Assembly: GCA_964653285.1 (NCBI GenBank)
Contig: CAZZEX010000023.1
Span: 1-55,825 of the forward strand
DNA length: 55,825 bases
Source: CAZZEX01 sp964653285
GTDB lineage: Bacteria > Chloroflexota > Anaerolineae > B4-G1
Direction: 5' to 3'
Position 1 is the stretch's first letter. The number at the start of each line of letters is the position of its first letter. A program made the translations under genes and the position numbers. The notes beneath the pieces are model-generated. The model saw nothing but the letters and a program-made list of their open reading frames with translations. It ran no database searches and was not told where the DNA came from. Positions 44,182 to 52,964 of the stretch are shown here, piece by piece.

Positions 44182-45438
44182 ATGGAACTTCGCGACTACG
44201 ACCCCAACAAGGACAGAGACGCTGTCCACCGCATCTGGCGCGAAGTCGGCTGGCTTGAAAGGGACAAAAAGAAGGAAGAGGCGATGGACCTCGTCGTCGA
44301 GTGTGGCCATGCCCTCGTGGCCGAGGTCAACGGCGAGGCGGAGTGCCTGGTGCTTACCGTGCCCGGCACCATCCGCTATCTCGACCAAGACCTCTCGCTT
44401 TCCGCCAACACCGGCGTCACCACCAGCCGCGTCGCGCGCAAGCAGGGGCTGGCAAGCCGGCTGACCGCACAAGCGGTGGCAGCCGACGTCGCCAGCGGGG
44501 CATTGGTCGCTGGCCTGGGGATGTTCGAGCAAGGCTACTACAATCAACTCGGCTTCGGCACTGGTGGCTACGAACACTGGATCGGTTTCGATCCCGCACG
44601 GCTCAACGTCGGTGTACAGGCCCGCGTACCACGCCGCATTACCAGCGATGACTGGGCAATGGCGCACGCAGCGCGGCTGGCACGGTTCCGCGGCCACGGC
44701 TCCTGCAATCTGAACCCACCCGAAATTACCCGGGCGGATATGCTCTGGAGCAAGACGGATATGCTCTGGAGCGAGAATGGCTTCGGTCTCGGCTACTGCG
44801 ATGGCCCCGGCGGCGAACTCACCCATCACTTCTGGTGTTGGGTGAAGGAGGTGAAATCCGGCCCCTACAATGTCGAATGGGTGTCTTTCCGGACCTCGGA
44901 GCAATTCTTGGAACTGATGGCACTCATCCGGAATCTGGGTGACCAGGTCCGGCTGGTGAGGATGCGCGAACCCCAGGGAATCCAGCTTCAGGACCTGATC
45001 GAGCAACCATTCAAGCAGTACCAGGTGAGCGAAAGATCTAAATTTGAGAGCCGCATGCACGCCACGGCCTACTGGCAGGTGCGGATATGCGACTTGCCCG
45101 GTTGCCTGGAGCGGACCTACCTCCGAGGCGACGAGGTACGCTTCAATCTCACCCTCACCGACTCCATTGAGCGCTTCCTGGACGAGAGTGCGCCCTGGCG
45201 CGGCATAGCCGGCGACTACGTGGTCACACTGGGACCTTCGTCGGGCGCCGAACCGGGCGCGGACGCCTCTCTCCCCACTTTGACCACATCGGTAGGCGCT
45301 TTCACTCGCATGTGGCTCGGCGTGCGCCCAGCCACCGGTCTTGCCATAACCGACGAACTCTCCGGCCCGCCGGAACTCCTGGAAAGGCTCGACCGGGCGC
45401 TGCGGCTCCCCGACCCCAAACCAGACTGGGACTTTTAA
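44182..45438 (+). CDS. Eis-like GNAT N-acetyltransferase
   Basis: A 418-residue protein with the three-part Eis layout: an N-terminal GNAT domain (NTGVTTSRVARKQGLASRLTAQAVA, acetyl-CoA loop), a second GNAT-like domain and a C-terminal SCP2-like domain (RGDEVRFNLTLTDSIERFL). Eis proteins acetylate aminoglycosides or protein lysines; the substrate here is unknown. A 21-bp tandem duplication (about 44734-44775) writes ADMLWSKTDMLWSEN in the middle. Confidence 0.85.
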   Translation: MELRDYDPNKDRDAVHRIWREVGWLERDKKKEEAMDLVVECGHALVAEVNGEAECLVLTVPGTIRYLDQDLSLSANTGVTTSRVARKQGLASRLTAQAVAADVASGALVAGLGMFEQGYYNQLGFGTGGYEHWIGFDPARLNVGVQARVPRRITSDDWAMAHAARLARFRGHGSCNLNPPEITRADMLWSKTDMLWSENGFGLGYCDGPGGELTHHFWCWVKEVKSGPYNVEWVSFRTSEQFLELMALIRNLGDQVRLVRMREPQGIQLQDLIEQPFKQYQVSERSKFESRMHATAYWQVRICDLPGCLERTYLRGDEVRFNLTLTDSIERFLDESAPWRGIAGDYVVTLGPSSGAEPGADASLPTLTTSVGAFTRMWLGVRPATGLAITDELSGPPELLERLDRALRLPDPKPDWDF

Positions 45439-45441
45439 GAA

Positions 45442-46077
45442 ATGGAGACCATTCGCGCATTCATCACCATCCCCCTCCCCCACCTATTGCTGGAAAAACT
45501 GACTGCCCTGCAGCGGAAACTGGAGCAGCAGGTCCCGCCCCGCAGCGTGCGCTGGGTGCGGGCGGAGGGTATTCACCTGACACTCAAGTTCCTGGGCGAC
45601 ACCCCCACGGAGAAACTGCCCGACATCAAGCGGGCGCTGGCGGCCGTAGCCCGGCATGCTCCCCCCTGCACCTTCACCGTCGAGGGGCTGGGCTGCTTCC
45701 CCAATCCCCGCCGCCCCCGCGTCGTCTGGGTCGGAATGCAGGAGCCGACGGGACGGCTGGCTGCGCTGCAGGACGGTATTGAGGAGGTGATGGCTCCCTT
45801 CGGCTATCCGCCCGAGGGACGCGGCTTCACGCCGCACCTCACGCTGGGCCGGGTACGTCGTCGCACTCCCCGCAGTGACGCGGCACGGGTGGGCGAAGTC
45901 GTCACCAGCACGACGGTAGGATCGCTGGCCGAGGTTCCCGCCGACCACTTCGCCCTCATCCGCAGCGTGCTCAAGCCTACAGGGGCGGAGTACACCACGC
46001 TGGAGGAGTTCCCGCTGGAGCTGAGGGGAGTAGGGAGTAAGAACAGAATGATTGTGAGGCAGTGGTGCGACGACTGA
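45442..46077 (+). CDS. thpR: RNA 2',3'-cyclic phosphodiesterase (2H family)
   Basis: A 211-residue 2H phosphoesterase with both HxT motifs, HLTLKFLGD near residue 50 and HLTLGRVRRR near residue 132, and the family start METIRAFITIPLP. It opens 2',3'-cyclic phosphates on RNA. It starts 3 nt after the acetyltransferase stop and overlaps the next gene, so it lies in an operon. Confidence 0.93.
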   Translation: METIRAFITIPLPHLLLEKLTALQRKLEQQVPPRSVRWVRAEGIHLTLKFLGDTPTEKLPDIKRALAAVARHAPPCTFTVEGLGCFPNPRRPRVVWVGMQEPTGRLAALQDGIEEVMAPFGYPPEGRGFTPHLTLGRVRRRTPRSDAARVGEVVTSTTVGSLAEVPADHFALIRSVLKPTGAEYTTLEEFPLELRGVGSKNRMIVRQWCDD

Positions 46078-46577
46078 AGCCACCAGGGATATCTGGCACC
46101 GGCCCCATAGTCGCCGTCATCGGCGGCTCAGCGCCGACGGTGGAGGAGGCTGCGGCAGCCGAGGCCGTGGGCCGGGCGCTGGCCGAAGGGGGCGCGATAC
46201 TCATCTGCGGCGGACGCGGTGGGGTGATGGAGGCCGCCTGCCGGGGAGCCAAGGCCGCCAGCGGTCTCACCATCGGCATCCTCCCCGGCACCGACCGGGG
46301 CGAGGCCAACCCCTACGTAGATGTCCCTATCGTCACCGGCATCGGCGAGGCGCGCAACGGTATCATCGCACGCACTGCCCAGGCAGTGATCGCTATCGGG
46401 GGGAGTTACGGCACGCTGAGCGAGATCGGGTTTGCCCTCGCGTTCGGCGTGCCGGTGGTGGGGCTGGGGACGTGGGAGGTGAGGCGCGAGGGACACCCGC
46501 CCGTGCCCATCATCCACGCCGCCACGCCGGAGGAGGCAGCCTCCCACGCACTGGCGCTGGCGCGCCGGAGGCAATAA
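46062..46577 (+). CDS. LOG-like protein (TIGR00725 family)
   Basis: A 171-residue Rossmann protein: VAVIGGSAP, GAILICGGRGGVMEAACRGAKA with the GGRGG-V-ME phosphate-binding motif, and AVIAIGGSYGTLSEIGFAL (GGxGTxxE). The motifs are shared with LONELY GUY phosphoribohydrolases, but this branch has no proven activity. GTG start; overlaps thpR by 16 bp. Confidence 0.85.
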   Translation: MVRRLKPPGISGTGPIVAVIGGSAPTVEEAAAAEAVGRALAEGGAILICGGRGGVMEAACRGAKAASGLTIGILPGTDRGEANPYVDVPIVTGIGEARNGIIARTAQAVIAIGGSYGTLSEIGFALAFGVPVVGLGTWEVRREGHPPVPIIHAATPEEAASHALALARRRQ

Positions 46578-46702
46578 CATCTCAGAGGCCATGAACCCGG
46601 CATTGGGAGCAGTGGACGGTACGGCGGAGGGCATCGGCAGGCTCACCTCAGGCACGGGCCGCGGGTCAAGGCATACAGGCCCGCGGTGATGCTGTAAGCC
46701 CT

Positions 46703-47953
46703 CTAGCGCCGGGGGAGCAGCCAGGCCGCGGCCACCCCGGCCAGTCCGAAGACGCCAGCCGCGAATAGAAAAGGCACCCGCAGCCCCAGCCAGGCTGCCA
46801 GCGCGCTGCCTGTCATTGGCCCGATGGCATTGGCAGCCGCCACCACGCTGGCGTCCACCCCGTAGACGATTCCCTCCTGCCCCTCCGGCGCCAGCCGGGC
46901 CAACGAGGCGCTGAGCGAGGCCACAATCCCTCCCATCGCCAGCCCTGTCCCCGCCTGCAAAAACAGCAAAGCGGCGGGGTCGCTGACGAAGCACTGAGGC
47001 ACATAGCACGCGGCCGAGGCTATCGCGCAAATCACCAGGATCCCACGGTAGCCCACGCGGTTGCCCAGCCGCCCCAACCCCAGGGCACCCACCGCACCGG
47101 CTGCGGCGCTGACTCCGCTGATCAGCCCGGTGATGGAGGCCACGCGGGCACCAGCCGGAGCGATGTCCTGGATGAGGAGCGGCAACACCGGCCCTAGCAG
47201 GCGCACTCCCAGCCGCATCAGCAGACGCACTCCCAGTAAACCGAGCAACGACGACGAGCCCAGCACCGGCGCCAGTCGCTGCCACATGCGACGGCGTATG
47301 GGCATTCTGACCCCATTGGTCGAAGCCTGTCCGTCTATCAGCGGCGTGACGGGCTGAAACTCCTCCCTGACAAGGGTCAGCACCCCCAGCGCAGCCAGGA
47401 ACAGCAGCACGCCCGTGACCCAGAAGGCCGCCTGGTAGCCGAGATTGTCGGCCACCAGTCCTCCCAGCAGTGGCCCTGCTGAGGCCCCAATGTAGATCGC
47501 CATCTGGAGCAGCCCCAAGGCGTAGCCAGCGCGCTCACGGGGCGCGGTCGTGGCGACGAGCGCGTTCGCTGCGGTGACCGTCCCGGTCAACGCCCCCTGC
47601 AGAGCGCGCAGAAGCGCCAGTTGCTGCACGTTCTGCGCCAGACCCATCAAACCGATCAGTAAGGCTCCGCCGAACATTGCCCGCTCGACCATCACCTTGC
47701 GGCCATACCGATCGCTCAGCGCACCCCAAATAGGGCCGAAAAACCCCATCGTCACCGCGTGAGCGGAGAAGACGACTCCAGACCAGATTCTGATCTCCCG
47801 CTCGCTCTGCACACCCAACTCCGGTATGTAGAGCGGCAGGATGGGCATAATGACGGTGAAGCCGACGACGGCCACCAGTTCGGTGAACCAGATGACAACC
47901 AGATTGCGTCGCCAAGATGCGGAGGGCTTGGACGTAACAGTGGCTTCAGGCAT
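46703..47953 (-). CDS. MFS transporter (probable drug efflux)
   Basis: A 416-residue membrane protein with 12 predicted helices. The N-half shows GFFGPIWGALSDRYGRKVMVERA, the loop 2-3 signature, and APRERAGYALGLLQMAIYIGASAGPLLGGLV, resembling motif C of multidrug antiporters. The C-half is GRLGNRVGYRGILVICAIASAA. The drug or sugar substrate cannot be read off. It is divergent from the tRNA-Thr gene. Confidence 0.9.
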   Translation of the reverse strand: MPEATVTSKPSASWRRNLVVIWFTELVAVVGFTVIMPILPLYIPELGVQSEREIRIWSGVVFSAHAVTMGFFGPIWGALSDRYGRKVMVERAMFGGALLIGLMGLAQNVQQLALLRALQGALTGTVTAANALVATTAPRERAGYALGLLQMAIYIGASAGPLLGGLVADNLGYQAAFWVTGVLLFLAALGVLTLVREEFQPVTPLIDGQASTNGVRMPIRRRMWQRLAPVLGSSSLLGLLGVRLLMRLGVRLLGPVLPLLIQDIAPAGARVASITGLISGVSAAAGAVGALGLGRLGNRVGYRGILVICAIASAACYVPQCFVSDPAALLFLQAGTGLAMGGIVASLSASLARLAPEGQEGIVYGVDASVVAAANAIGPMTGSALAAWLGLRVPFLFAAGVFGLAGVAAAWLLPRR

Positions 47954-48022
47954 AGCATTCCTATGAAGAGCACCCGCTGACCGCTCTGTGCGCGGCCAGC
48001 ACCAGATCGAACAAACTTTTTG

Positions 48023-48050
48023 ATTATATGCCTATCCCCCTGATAGTCAA
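48023..48050 (-). promoter_or_regulatory. MFS transporter promoter
   Basis: TTGACT (48045-48050) and TATAAT (48023-48028) with a 16-bp gap, about 65 nt before the ATG at 47953. Confidence 0.6.
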
Positions 48051-48091
48051 ACTCGATTCGACCGGTTAAGTCTCCCATTCCGTTGTGTGAT

Positions 48092-48120
48092 TTGCCAATG
48101 ACCTGTGATACTGGTATAAT
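48092..48120 (+). promoter_or_regulatory. tRNA-Thr promoter
   Basis: TTGCCA (48092-48097) and TATAAT (48115-48120), 17 bp apart, just before the tRNA. Confidence 0.75.
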
Positions 48121-48129
48121 AGCCTGCAT

Positions 48130-48202
48130 GCCACCCTAGCTCAATCGGCAGAGCAACCGCTTCGTAAGCGGTCGGTTTTGGGTTCAATTCCCAAGGGTGG
48201 CT
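48130..48202 (+). tRNA. tRNA-Thr (anticodon CGT)
   Basis: A 7-bp acceptor stem GCCACCC/GGGTGGC, a D arm GCTCAATCGGCAGAGC, an anticodon stem ACCGC/GCGGT with loop TTCGTAA (anticodon CGT), and a T arm TTGGGTTCAATTCCCAA complete the cloverleaf. It reads ACG codons. CCA is not encoded. Confidence 0.95.
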
Positions 48203-48213
48203 CCTACGACGCA

Positions 48214-48239
48214 GGCCCCGCAGAAGGGGCCTTCTTTCT
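48214..48239 (+). terminator. tRNA-Thr terminator
   Basis: GGCCCC (48214-48219) pairs with GGGGCC (48226-48231), followed by TTCTTTCT. Confidence 0.75.
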
Positions 48240-48266
48240 AGTAGGGACCGATTTGGCAGAGAGCGG

Positions 48267-49436
48267 ATGATTGCCCAAACCCCACGCGACCGCTGGCGCG
48301 CCACCTGGCGGGTTGCGACCAGCGACGGCTTGATAGCCGCCCTGCTACTGGGCGTCGCGGTCGGATTGGCCACCACAGTCTGGCTACCCCAGACGCCTGT
48401 GGCCGACCCGGTGGCCTACGCGCGATGGCTTTCTGAAGCACAGGCCCGCTTTGGAACCGCAACCCCAACGATGCAGACGCTGGGCCTGTTCACCGTCACA
48501 CGCTCCCTCGGCTTCCGTGTGCTGCTGGCGTTCCTCGCTGGCTGTCTGTTGCTCCGGCTGATCGAAGACGGCGACCGGCTGTGGCGGAACCGGGAGATGG
48601 CCAAGCCAGCAGGAGAATGGCAGATACTCACGGGAGTGTGCCTGTCCGACGTGATGGATAACCTGCGCCACCGGCACTATCGGGTGCTGAGCGCCCCTCC
48701 GTTCCTCCAGGCCGACCGCTGGCCGTGGACCGGCCTGTCCTCTCTGTTAGCCCACGGCGGCGCTCTGCTGCTTCTGGCTGGGCTACTCCTTACCCATCTA
48801 TGGGGCTGGCGAGTCGAGGGGCTGATCGTCCAAAGTGGCGAGAGGGTCACGCTGCCCGGCACCGAAAAATGGGTCGCGCTGGAGGATGACGCCCGCAGAG
48901 TAGCACACAGCCCCGGCATCGTGACGTTTGTCGAAGAGCGTGGGCCCGGCGTGCGAGCCAGTGCCGCCGATAGCACAGGGCACCCCCTGCCACTCCAACA
49001 GACCGCCGAGGCCGATCCGGTCACTCAACTGACGATAGCACTCTCTGAGGACCAGTACTTCGCCATCCCGGAGGCCCAACTGATCGTCCGGCTGACACCA
49101 CAGCCCGATCACACCATCGAGGCCCACAGCCCTGTGCTCGTCCAGGTTTACCGCAGCCCACCCGGACGGCTGGTAACCGAGACTGCAGTGGAGGGAGATG
49201 CGGAACTGACCGTAGCCGATGTGACGTTGGAACTCGCCAGCGTGCCCCACGCGCGACTGAGCGCTACTTTCAACCCCGGCCTCTGGATCACCGGCGCTGG
49301 TCTTGTGCTCCTGGTTGTAGGACTGTTGGGAAGCATAGCGTGGCCCATGCGCCGGTTCTGGCTACGTGAGGGAAATGAGGAAGTCAGTGGCACCGGCAAT
49401 CTCCCGCGAGTGCTGACGAGAGGCAGGGAGGCCTGA
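48267..49436 (+). CDS. ResB-like membrane protein (cytochrome c biogenesis family)
   Basis: A 389-residue protein with the ResB arrangement: helix 1 (GLIAALLLGVAVGLATTVW), helix 2 near residue 90 (VLLAFLAGCLLLRLI), helix 3 (LAHGGALLLLAGLLLTHLWGW), a large outside domain and a last helix (ITGAGLVLLVVGLLGSIAW). ResB helps CcsA deliver haem to apocytochromes. The next gene is a polytopic membrane protein that could stand in for CcsA, but it lacks an obvious WWD motif. Confidence 0.75.
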   Translation: MIAQTPRDRWRATWRVATSDGLIAALLLGVAVGLATTVWLPQTPVADPVAYARWLSEAQARFGTATPTMQTLGLFTVTRSLGFRVLLAFLAGCLLLRLIEDGDRLWRNREMAKPAGEWQILTGVCLSDVMDNLRHRHYRVLSAPPFLQADRWPWTGLSSLLAHGGALLLLAGLLLTHLWGWRVEGLIVQSGERVTLPGTEKWVALEDDARRVAHSPGIVTFVEERGPGVRASAADSTGHPLPLQQTAEADPVTQLTIALSEDQYFAIPEAQLIVRLTPQPDHTIEAHSPVLVQVYRSPPGRLVTETAVEGDAELTVADVTLELASVPHARLSATFNPGLWITGAGLVLLVVGLLGSIAWPMRRFWLREGNEEVSGTGNLPRVLTRGREA

Positions 49437-49437
49437 C

Positions 49438-50163
49438 GTGCTGGCTGTTGTGATCTGCACTGGACTGGCCTGCGGCACGTTGTTGGCCGCGGTCGGGCTG
49501 GCGCTGTGGGGTGGCTTCCGGCAAGTTCCTGGGCTCTCCCACGCCATGCGGGCTATCGGCTGGCTGGCAGGAGGGTTTCTACTGATCGGGGCGTTGCTGG
49601 CGTGGCAGGGAGACCACGGTCTCTCCGCGCCCGCCCTGCGCCTGACCCTGATGGCGGCCTTGGCTGCCCTACCGGAAATCCATCGCCATCCCCGCTCCTC
49701 CTGGGGCAACCTGATGCTTATCCTGCCAGCGCTGATACTGGCCTGGGCTGGCCTTTTCTGGACCTCGGAGCCCAGTGGGGCTGGGATGGGCAGCCCTCCG
49801 GTCGCGCTGGTCGAGTTGGCGGTTATCATCTGCGGCGGGCTTGGAGCGCGGGCGCTGGGCGAGGCCCTGAGCGAGATCGCCGCCCTGCCCTCCCCCCCAA
49901 AGGTGGGGGGGACCGAGGGGGGGCTCGAATGGCCATCCGCTGCCGCTTATGCGCTGCTGACACTGCTGGTGGGCGGCACAGCGCTGGTGAACCTGTGGCA
50001 GCGAGGGACGATGTGGATAGGGACCACGGGCGAGGGAGGATTGGCCGGGGTGTGGCTGGTCTGGAGCGCGGGCTGGCTGGCTCCACGCCAGCCCCTCCGG
50101 CTGCGAGCGGTGCTGATCACTGTGGCCGCGTTGTTACTCATCGCACTGGTTGCTGGATACTAG
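49438..50163 (+). CDS. Polytopic membrane protein, unknown
   Basis: A 241-residue protein with about seven hydrophobic helices, starting at GTG 49438 one nt after the ResB-like stop. It has no WWD haem-binding motif, so a CcsA role is only suggested by position. The middle contains LPSPPKVGGTEGGLEW, written by a G/C-rich 'PPxxGG' element. The stop lies within a 7-bp-period sequence (GGATACTAGATACT). Confidence 0.55.
   Translation: MLAVVICTGLACGTLLAAVGLALWGGFRQVPGLSHAMRAIGWLAGGFLLIGALLAWQGDHGLSAPALRLTLMAALAALPEIHRHPRSSWGNLMLILPALILAWAGLFWTSEPSGAGMGSPPVALVELAVIICGGLGARALGEALSEIAALPSPPKVGGTEGGLEWPSAAAYALLTLLVGGTALVNLWQRGTMWIGTTGEGGLAGVWLVWSAGWLAPRQPLRLRAVLITVAALLLIALVAGY
49889..49930. repeat. 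G/C-rich 'PPxxGG' element in a membrane-protein gene
   Basis: CCCTCCCCCCCAAAGGTGGG and the following G-rich DNA encode SPPKVGGTEGG between two helices. A short inverted repeat (CCCCCC/GGGGGG) is at its core. It is the third such block in the window. Confidence 0.5.
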
Positions 50164-50184
50164 ATACTGGACAAAGGAGAGGAA

Positions 50185-50805
50185 ATGCGACCAATTGTGA
50201 TAGGGGTGGCCGGTGGAACCGGGTCGGGTAAGACGACGGTAGCAAACGAGATACTCCAGCGCGTAGGGGCCGAGCACATCACCTACATCCCCCACGACGC
50301 CTACTACCGCGACCTCAGCCACCTCCCGCCGCGCCAGCGTGACCAGGTCAATTTCGATCACCCCGACTCGTTGGAAACCGAACTGCTGATTGAGCATCTG
50401 AGGAAACTGCGCGCTGGCCAGGCCGTCGAAATCCCGGCCTACGACTTCACCACCCACACGCGTATGCAGCACACGCGCCGCGTGGAGCCAGCGCCGGTGG
50501 TCCTGGTTGAAGGCATCCTGGTCTTCGCCGAGCCCGAACTGCACAAACTGTTCGACGTCAAACTCTACGTGGACACCGACGCCGACGTGCGCTTCATCCG
50601 CCGGTTGCGACGCGACATCGAGGAACGGGGCCGCAGCGTCGAGTCGGTCTGTGAGCAGTACCTCTCGACGGTGCGCCCGATGCATCTGGAGTTCGTTGAA
50701 CCCAGCAAGCGCTACGCCGACGTCATCATCCCGGAGGGAGGCTTCAACGAGGTCGCCATTGAGATGGTCGCTGCGCGCATCAGGGGGTTGTTGGAGGCGG
50801 ACTAA
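50185..50805 (+). CDS. udk: Uridine kinase
   Basis: A 206-residue P-loop kinase of pyrimidine salvage: GVAGGTGSGKTTVANEI (Walker A), YIPHDAYYRDLSHLPP, VNFDHPDSLETELL, and FDVKLYVDTDADVRFIRRLRRDIEERGRS. It phosphorylates uridine and cytidine. The 1-nt overlap with the next gene (TAATG) suggests coupled translation. Confidence 0.95.
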   Translation: MRPIVIGVAGGTGSGKTTVANEILQRVGAEHITYIPHDAYYRDLSHLPPRQRDQVNFDHPDSLETELLIEHLRKLRAGQAVEIPAYDFTTHTRMQHTRRVEPAPVVLVEGILVFAEPELHKLFDVKLYVDTDADVRFIRRLRRDIEERGRSVESVCEQYLSTVRPMHLEFVEPSKRYADVIIPEGGFNEVAIEMVAARIRGLLEAD

Positions 50806-51740
50806 TGTATTTGGTCACCGGCGGGGCCGGCTTCATCGGCTCCCACCTGGTCGAGGCGCTGGTCGAACGCGGCGAGCGGTTGCGCGTCCTGGACGACTTC
50901 TCCACCGGCCGGCGGGAGAACCTGGCCGCCGTCACCGAGCACATCGAACTGCTCGAAGGAGACGTAGCCGACCCGGACACCGTGGAACGTGCTGTGGCCA
51001 GATGCGACTACGTGCTCCACCTGGCGGCCATCGCCTCGGTGCAGGCGTCGCTGGAGGAGCCCCGGCGTACCCATCGGGTCAACGTGGGCGGGACACTGAA
51101 CGTGCTGGAGGCCGCACGCCGGGCCGGAGTGCGCCGGGTCGTCTTTGCCTCTTCGACGGCCATCTACGGCGACCACACTGCGCTCCCCCTGCGGGAGGAA
51201 CTGTCACCGCGTCCTCTTTCCCCATACGCGGCGAGTAAAGCGGCGGGCGAGGTATACTGCAGTGCCTTTCATGCCAGTTACGGCCTGCCGACCGTCGCGC
51301 TGCGGTTCTTCAACGTCTACGGCCCGCGCCAGTATCCCACCAACCCCTACTCAGGCGTGGTCAGCATCTTCGCCGCCCGGATGACCGGGGGGGAGCGCCC
51401 GGTCATCTACGGGGATGGGAAGCAGACGCGCGACTTCGTGTACGTGGCGGACGTGATCCGGGCGGTGTTGCTGGCGTGCGAACAGGAAGCGGTCGTCGGA
51501 GGAGCCTTTAACATAGCAGGTGGGATGCAGACGAGCGTGCTACAATTGGTGACGGCATTGAACCAGGTGCTGGACACGAGCCTGACGCCAACATTTGCAC
51601 CGGCACGAACCGGCGAAGTGCGCTTCTCCGAGGGCGACGTGCGCCGGGCGCGGGAAGCGCTGGGCTGGGAGGCACGGACTCCGCTGCGAGAGGGGTTGTC
51701 CAGACTAATTGCCAGCGGAATACAAGCGAAAACCGACTGA
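50805..51740 (+). CDS. NAD-dependent sugar epimerase/dehydratase
   Basis: A 311-residue extended SDR: MYLVTGGAGFIGSHLVEAL (NAD-binding GxxGxxG), VFASSTAIYGDH (catalytic Ser/Thr), YAASKAAGEVY (Tyr and Lys), RFFNVYGPRQYP. It most resembles UDP-glucose 4-epimerase-type enzymes; the exact nucleotide sugar is not determined. It is coupled to udk. Confidence 0.88.
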   Translation: MYLVTGGAGFIGSHLVEALVERGERLRVLDDFSTGRRENLAAVTEHIELLEGDVADPDTVERAVARCDYVLHLAAIASVQASLEEPRRTHRVNVGGTLNVLEAARRAGVRRVVFASSTAIYGDHTALPLREELSPRPLSPYAASKAAGEVYCSAFHASYGLPTVALRFFNVYGPRQYPTNPYSGVVSIFAARMTGGERPVIYGDGKQTRDFVYVADVIRAVLLACEQEAVVGGAFNIAGGMQTSVLQLVTALNQVLDTSLTPTFAPARTGEVRFSEGDVRRAREALGWEARTPLREGLSRLIASGIQAKTD

Positions 51741-51799
51741 CTTCTACGCCCGCTACCTGGCCGCGACCCTGCGCAGCCGACACGGCTTTGACGGATGAC

Positions 51800-52855
51800 A
51801 TGACAATGGCACACAAAACCTGGCTCAAGTCCTCGACCAAGGCATTCATAAAAGAAGCCCGGCGCACACCCGGGTATTCACTCTTTGACTGGGTGCACGG
51901 ATACGTCTACGCTCGCTGGCCCTACCTCTACATCGGGATCGGGACTGGAGAGCACCCACTGGCCCGGTTCTTCGGACCGCTTGTCCGCTGGCTGGCCCGG
52001 TTGTTTCCGCCCAGGACGGATGACGACCGTTCGGCTGAGCGCCCACGGCGAAGCTCCGAGCGCGTCACCTTCGCCGATACATACCACGGCAAGGTCGTGA
52101 CGCTGGACGCTGCAACACAACTGGTCACTGTCAATGAAGAGATCAACTTGACCGACCTGGAAAAGATCATCCCTTACGCGCTCGCTCGCGACATCGTGTT
52201 GCAGAACCCCGACCACATCGTCGTCCTGGACTGTCCATGCCGCGTCTCGCGCCCCAATCCCTGCCTCCCGCTCGACGTCTGCCTCATCGTCGGCGAGCCC
52301 TTCGCCAGTTTCGTCGCCGAGCACCACCCGAACCGCTCCCGCTGGATCACGCCCAAAGAGGCGGTGGAGATCCTGCGCGCTGAGGACGAACGCGGTCACG
52401 TGCACCACGCCTTCTTCAAGGACGCAATGCTGGGCCGTTTCTACGCCATCTGCAACTGCTGCGCCTGCTGCTGCGGGGCGATGCAGGCCTACCGCCACGG
52501 CACCCCGATGCTGGCTTCCTCCGGCTACGTCAGCCGCGTGGATGCCGACCTATGTGTGGGCTGTGGCGTCTGCGTTGACTACTGCCAATTCGGCGCCTTG
52601 TCGGTGGAGGACAGCCATGCCGTCGTGGATGGTGCCGCTTGTATGGGCTGCGGCGTGTGCGTCCCCAAATGCGCGCAGGGGGCGCTCTCGCTCGTGCGCG
52701 ACCCGGCCAGGGGCGAACCGCTGGAGATCCGCGACCTGCGAGTACGATTGAGGCCGACACAGGCAGACAGCCCAAACCTGGTCAGCTCAAACCGTTCCAC
52801 TCTCCTCACTCATAACTCCAGCGAAGCCAAGGGACAGCCGAAACCTCTCACCTGA
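51800..52855 (+). CDS. 4Fe-4S ferredoxin-domain protein with extra Cys-rich motifs
   Basis: About 351 residues. The C-terminal part holds two 4Fe-4S motifs (CVGCGVCVDYCQFGA and CMGCGVCVPKCAQGA). Ahead of them are CPCRVSRPNPCLPLDVC and CNCCACCCGAM, cysteine clusters seen in related predicted redox proteins. No membrane helix is obvious. I infer an electron-transfer protein, but its partner is unknown. Several starts are possible (ATG 51800 or 51806). Confidence 0.75.
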   Translation: MTMAHKTWLKSSTKAFIKEARRTPGYSLFDWVHGYVYARWPYLYIGIGTGEHPLARFFGPLVRWLARLFPPRTDDDRSAERPRRSSERVTFADTYHGKVVTLDAATQLVTVNEEINLTDLEKIIPYALARDIVLQNPDHIVVLDCPCRVSRPNPCLPLDVCLIVGEPFASFVAEHHPNRSRWITPKEAVEILRAEDERGHVHHAFFKDAMLGRFYAICNCCACCCGAMQAYRHGTPMLASSGYVSRVDADLCVGCGVCVDYCQFGALSVEDSHAVVDGAACMGCGVCVPKCAQGALSLVRDPARGEPLEIRDLRVRLRPTQADSPNLVSSNRSTLLTHNSSEAKGQPKPLT

Positions 52856-52964
52856 ACTAGAGTTCAGCCGCCTGCGGGTTTATCGCCGTGCCCAGCAAGT
52901 GAAACCACGATTCATAACCCAAACCGGCAACAAAAGGCGGCTTGATTAGCAGGTCGGATGCGTT

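Noticed and set aside
48267..50163. Complete CcsA/ResB cytochrome c maturation system
   Set aside because: The second protein lacks a visible WWD motif and conserved haem histidines, so only the ResB-like assignment is kept.
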